Shown here piece after piece: positions 48,101 through 48,192 of a DNA stretch of 48,192 bases. The stretch is from Clostridia bacterium (GTDB lineage: Bacteria > Bacillota > Clostridia > Christensenellales > DUVY01): positions 1 to 48,192 of the forward strand of contig BNZQ01000011.1 of the NCBI GenBank assembly GCA_026001225.1, given 5' to 3'. The notes under the pieces were generated by a model. The model saw nothing but the letters and a program-made list of their open reading frames with translations. It did not search any database and was not told where the DNA came from. How positions within the stretch are numbered: position 1 is the stretch's first letter; every line of letters starts with the position of its first letter. The position numbers and the translations under genes are program-made.

Positions 48101-48192
48101 ATGGACGGCCTCACGGTGGACTTTAAATACAACGACGCGGCAAAGAATTCCTACTATATCGGCGGCCTCGTCGGCCGTCTGTATCCGTACAG
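45104..48192 (+). CDS. Giant secreted glycine-repeat (GLUG-like) surface protein, partial
   Basis: Open to the window end: 1029 codons without a stop. SD GGGAGGA lies 10 nt before the ATG. A basic N-terminus (KKRRF) and one hydrophobic segment (about 29-50) form a signal peptide or anchor, followed by a beta-rich domain to about 200. From about residue 240 there is a long array of imperfect repeats of about 20-35 aa with a GGFxG or GGLxG turn: TGGFVSQ, GYIGGFAGYANN, YVGMLVGYMD, YGVGGLFGG, QTGGLAGNL, YVGGFAGWHY, YIGGFIGSING, LGGVVGSD, YYIGGLVGRL. The spacing resembles the GLUG motif and fits a right-handed beta-helix adhesin. Cys is absent in what I read. Confidence 0.85.
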   Translation, partial: MGSSKTANTRRFHTAQGAGTAAKKRRFSLAIALVAILAIAGAALGITLNSGAMANNYFTAAYLQSGTGATVGLDPTVGNAYIGNAAETPAMQSAEATARFGVPSHVLNRVVYYTNVKPTAMQLSLSGLTGAAGYYIADVTSTGGETPFDSSNRKQVDFGANTSVEFQIVFKTSTSAPITLRILVTVSLIKINPASFFGGTAAGGPISDTASEADIETYGQNSAGTDPGSAANPFLITQPKHLDSMRYFMNSHFRLAKDIDLGGYFPDTNDVQKSESTDTTWRTVGYSDLDAFRGSLQGYKTYDASGLGERANGVYKISNFKGKDGGLFSTVTGWSGATTATQPTRRIAGIEFENANYTVSTVASGILARTITNTKLTDLTFSGAVTADNGTAQVSNAAGIAYSYTANDATFRAAGADVSYITSSLTVKAPRADAIQNNARNIAGLFTTATGSSSATAHATFDHITVTGDVTGGDYTGGFVSQASYLDTTNSLFSATIRTGNTSYTANSGGYFGTLIGGTISDSRLSGVQILVTSFASGYGATGYIGGFAGYANNVNFGTGIVVEDNGTVKSAVIAGSAATPVTGKAYVGMLVGYMDAVPVGAVAAGLNAKVDRVIGRYGVGGLFGGATTRQFEIGANLKLSVGSVTGTMADGSGYAQTGGLAGNLIYGLKLGDNAQISVGTVDGVGSQVGGAVGSSSITGSVDTVIGDDLKFAVTRVTGTGAYVGGFAGWHYRYAVKVGARASIATGVQVQADGVTLDLNPDGTPKAVTGGVYSKTNGYIGGFIGSINGAGTNPANADVFTVGNDAKFYTGAVVGTSQKGGIAGAVSGDTAKTVLGDRVTVWTGSVSGYDTTVAASNSGGAFGLIYNDFAVGEDFKVTAKIYAGTNETNTLGGVVGSDHSKVGVSSQYWNNQAEAEKYVDIMTLNGYTQAQKDALIAANTVGAGMKLDVGIYGPRYYSGGFGQSGIKFFKGGTANVTMTHHDTLEGYGFGGLFTVFLGEMDGLTVDFKYNDAAKNSYYIGGLVGRLYPY

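Overview
The window looks like a chromosomal segment of an anaerobic, Gram-positive Clostridia-type bacterium (Bacillota). Endospore-lineage genes (yyaC, yabP, yabQ) sit beside divIC, energy metabolism includes a homodimeric pyruvate:ferredoxin oxidoreductase, promoters are classical sigma-A type, and several genes have strong Shine-Dalgarno (SD) sites. Core genes are GC-rich, while regulator and toxin-antitoxin patches and the intergenic DNA are AT-richer. The closest clade may be an uncultured Christensenellales-like group, but that is a weak inference.

Layout. 1-2.6 kb: structured intergenic DNA, a CvpA-family membrane protein (-), and spore protease yyaC. 2.7-5.4 kb: ftsH and a small membrane-anchored protein. 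5.7-6.6 kb: a regulatory island with two tandem HTH genes divergent from a 58-aa protein across a perfect operator palindrome. 6.9-12.4 kb: a DUF2207 membrane protein, a surface M1 peptidase, then yabP-yabQ-divIC. 12.4-15.2 kb: an AT-rich block with a YwgA-like protein, an HD-domain dNTPase-like protein, an HTH regulator and a divergent membrane protein. 15.3-17.3 kb: an amino-acid-kinase-fold protein and a ROK sugar kinase. 18-24.3 kb: a small membrane protein, nifJ, a HigBA-like toxin-antitoxin pair, and a two-domain class II aldolase-like protein. 24.9-30.4 kb: an InlB-repeat lipoprotein and an ECF transporter module (fused EcfA1-EcfA2 plus EcfT). 30.6-38.9 kb: truA, rplM, rpsI, trxB, glmM, glmS, a CMD-like protein, an MGMT-like protein and a Gfo/Idh/MocA oxidoreductase. 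39.1-48.2 kb: tRNA-Ala, melA, an eight-repeat FN3-like lipoprotein, an AbrB/PIN module, and a giant secreted repeat protein that runs off the end.

Functionally, glmM and glmS supply UDP-GlcNAc precursor for the wall. FtsH, DivIC and the spore genes belong to envelope and division biology. The melibiase, ROK kinase and Gfo/Idh enzyme point to sugar use. The two repeat lipoproteins and the giant glycine-repeat protein point to a host- or biofilm-exposed surface.

The most unusual feature is the intergenic DNA, which carries several dispersed structured families. Family H1 is a roughly 50-75 bp hairpin seen about 12 times with compensatory stem changes. Family H2 is a two-hairpin element with a conserved asymmetric 7-nt bulge, about 6 copies. 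There are also GTCGGCCC-type hairpins, MITE-like elements and long imperfect hairpins. A second recurring pattern is consensus promoters whose -10 box lies only 6-10 nt from the start codon with no SD site, which predicts leaderless mRNAs for at least five genes.
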